Source: JANRKT01 sp033763355 (GTDB lineage: Bacteria > Bacteroidota > Bacteroidia > Chitinophagales > Chitinophagaceae). From it: DNA of 5,549 bases. Below, piece by piece: positions 4,840-5,549 of this stretch (its first letter is position 1; each line of letters starts with the position of its first letter). Position numbers and translations under genes: made by a program. The notes under the pieces were generated by a model, which saw only the letters and a list, made by a program, of their open reading frames with translations, did no database searches and was not told the DNA's origin. The stretch spans positions 1 through 5,549 of the forward strand of contig JANRKT010000268.1 in NCBI GenBank assembly GCA_033763355.1. The letters are read 5' to 3'.

Positions 4840-5549
4840 ATGAGGTTCTTTTGCAGATTACTTTCAGCTACATGGCTTTTGCTTTTTTTTGCAATCTCAG
4901 CCTCAATGAGTTTTGCTCAACAAAGGAAAATGACTCTCACATTTAATGAAGAAGGAAAATTGCTGAGTGGTTACCTGCCACGTTATAACCCTGTTTTGTG
5001 CAAAGATGAATGCATAAATGATTTTACTTTAATTATACGGGTGCTTTTGCCAATTGACTACCTGGCTGATGAAGATAAAAAAATAAGAGAGAAAGCCTCA
5101 GAAATAGACAATGCCATCTTTGACACACTAAGCACACTGTACAGAATCCTTAATTGCCACGAACCGGCGAAACTCAGAACCCTGCGGGATGATGTTATGA
5201 AAGACACCATCGCCTGGCGCTTTGATTCCGTCTACAATCTTATAACTAAAAACAGCACGGCTAGTTGGAACCTGGATTCTGTATATAAGTTAATTAAAGA
5301 CAGTTCAATCGCCCAAAGCCTGGATTTTGAATACAGGAGCATTCTTGACATGTTAGTACAGCACAACTTCAACTTCATTTATAGAGTATCAAAAGATTCC
5401 CTGATATTAAGGCGGCCAGGTTTAGACCAAAAAAATCCTTTTGATACTATTGTAACTACACAGTTCTCCACCCGTTTCACTACGCAAAAAACGCAAATAG
5501 ACAACTGGAATTTCAACCATGTACCTGATATTTTTCCTAAAGAGCTGCA
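4840..5549 (+). CDS. Exported protein of unknown function, N-terminal part (3' end outside window)
   Basis: An ATG at 4840 opens a frame that stays open to the window end: 236 residues visible. Residues 1-26 form a clear signal peptide (MRFFCRLLSATW, then LLLFFAISASMSFA), with predicted cleavage before QQRKM. A cysteine follows neither the cleavage site nor a lipobox, so it is probably not a lipoprotein. Mature residues include MTLTFNEEGKLLSGYLPRY, two cysteines in CKDEC (54 and 58) and a helical, charged stretch at about 75-120. Then comes a repeated unit, WRFDSVYNLITKNS (126-139) and WNLDSVYKLIKDSS (143-156). No catalytic motif is recognisable. The upstream gap of about 600 bases and the hairpin at 4347 suggest its own promoter. 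There is no Shine-Dalgarno sequence; the start is chosen because the signal peptide begins there. A T8 run at 4883-4890 lies inside the signal-peptide codons. The family is not recognised; a periplasmic or surface location is inferred. Confidence 0.8.
   Translation, partial: MRFFCRLLSATWLLLFFAISASMSFAQQRKMTLTFNEEGKLLSGYLPRYNPVLCKDECINDFTLIIRVLLPIDYLADEDKKIREKASEIDNAIFDTLSTLYRILNCHEPAKLRTLRDDVMKDTIAWRFDSVYNLITKNSTASWNLDSVYKLIKDSSIAQSLDFEYRSILDMLVQHNFNFIYRVSKDSLILRRPGLDQKNPFDTIVTTQFSTRFTTQKTQIDNWNFNHVPDIFPKEL
5215..5319 (+). repeat. Two tandem 17-18-residue protein repeats (W-x-[FL]-DSVY-x-LI)
   Basis: Residues 126-142 and 143-160 of the gene at 4840 align without a gap as WRFDSVYNLITKNSTAS and WNLDSVYKLIKDSSIAQS. 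Their DNA has drifted much more than the protein, so the duplication is old and the amino-acid pattern seems to be under selection. The following LDFEYRSILDML (161-172) may be a weak third unit. Confidence 0.6.

Overview
The window looks like chromosomal DNA from a member of the Bacteroidota, probably close to Chitinophagaceae or related Sphingobacteriia/Cytophagia. The reasons are moderately AT-rich DNA, starts without Shine-Dalgarno sequences, a Bacteroidota-type Tex protein, decayed remains of an ImuA-like gene, and intergenic repeats (a GAAGTCR heptamer and a TTACTTTTTGT/ACAAAAAGTAA inverted repeat) of a kind I associate from memory with this phylum. The taxonomy is inference.

Layout. (1) Positions 2-697, plus strand: the 3' end of tex, an S1-domain RNA-binding protein, with a short heptamer repeat inside its lysine-rich tail. 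(2) Positions 698-1450: no intact gene. The stretch holds an 11-bp inverted repeat just after tex, then on the minus strand the wreck of an imuA-like SOS-mutagenesis gene (841-1171) broken by at least two frameshifts. Next to it is an open stretch of unknown identity (1184-1363) that also reads like protein. (3) Positions 1451-4231, plus strand: the main gene, a 926-residue exported multidomain protein. Its order is signal peptide, zinc-metalloprotease domain with the exact HExxHxxxGxxDEY spacing of animal CLCA proteins, cysteine-rich segment, von Willebrand A domain with a complete MIDAS, beta-sandwich region, acidic thrombospondin-3-like calcium repeats, and a C-terminal outer-membrane beta-barrel of about 8 strands. 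(4) Positions 4232-4839: AT-rich noncoding DNA with a strong hairpin (4347-4365) and several small perfect inverted repeats. (5) Position 4840 to the end, plus strand: the first 236 residues of another exported protein of unknown function, running off the window.

The main gene is the best candidate for something under-described: a bacterial CLCA-like protease/VWA module joined to its own outer-membrane barrel. All intact genes lie on the plus strand, but the gaps and the hairpin suggest separate transcription units, and nothing in the sequence ties tex, the CLCA-like protein and the last gene into one pathway.
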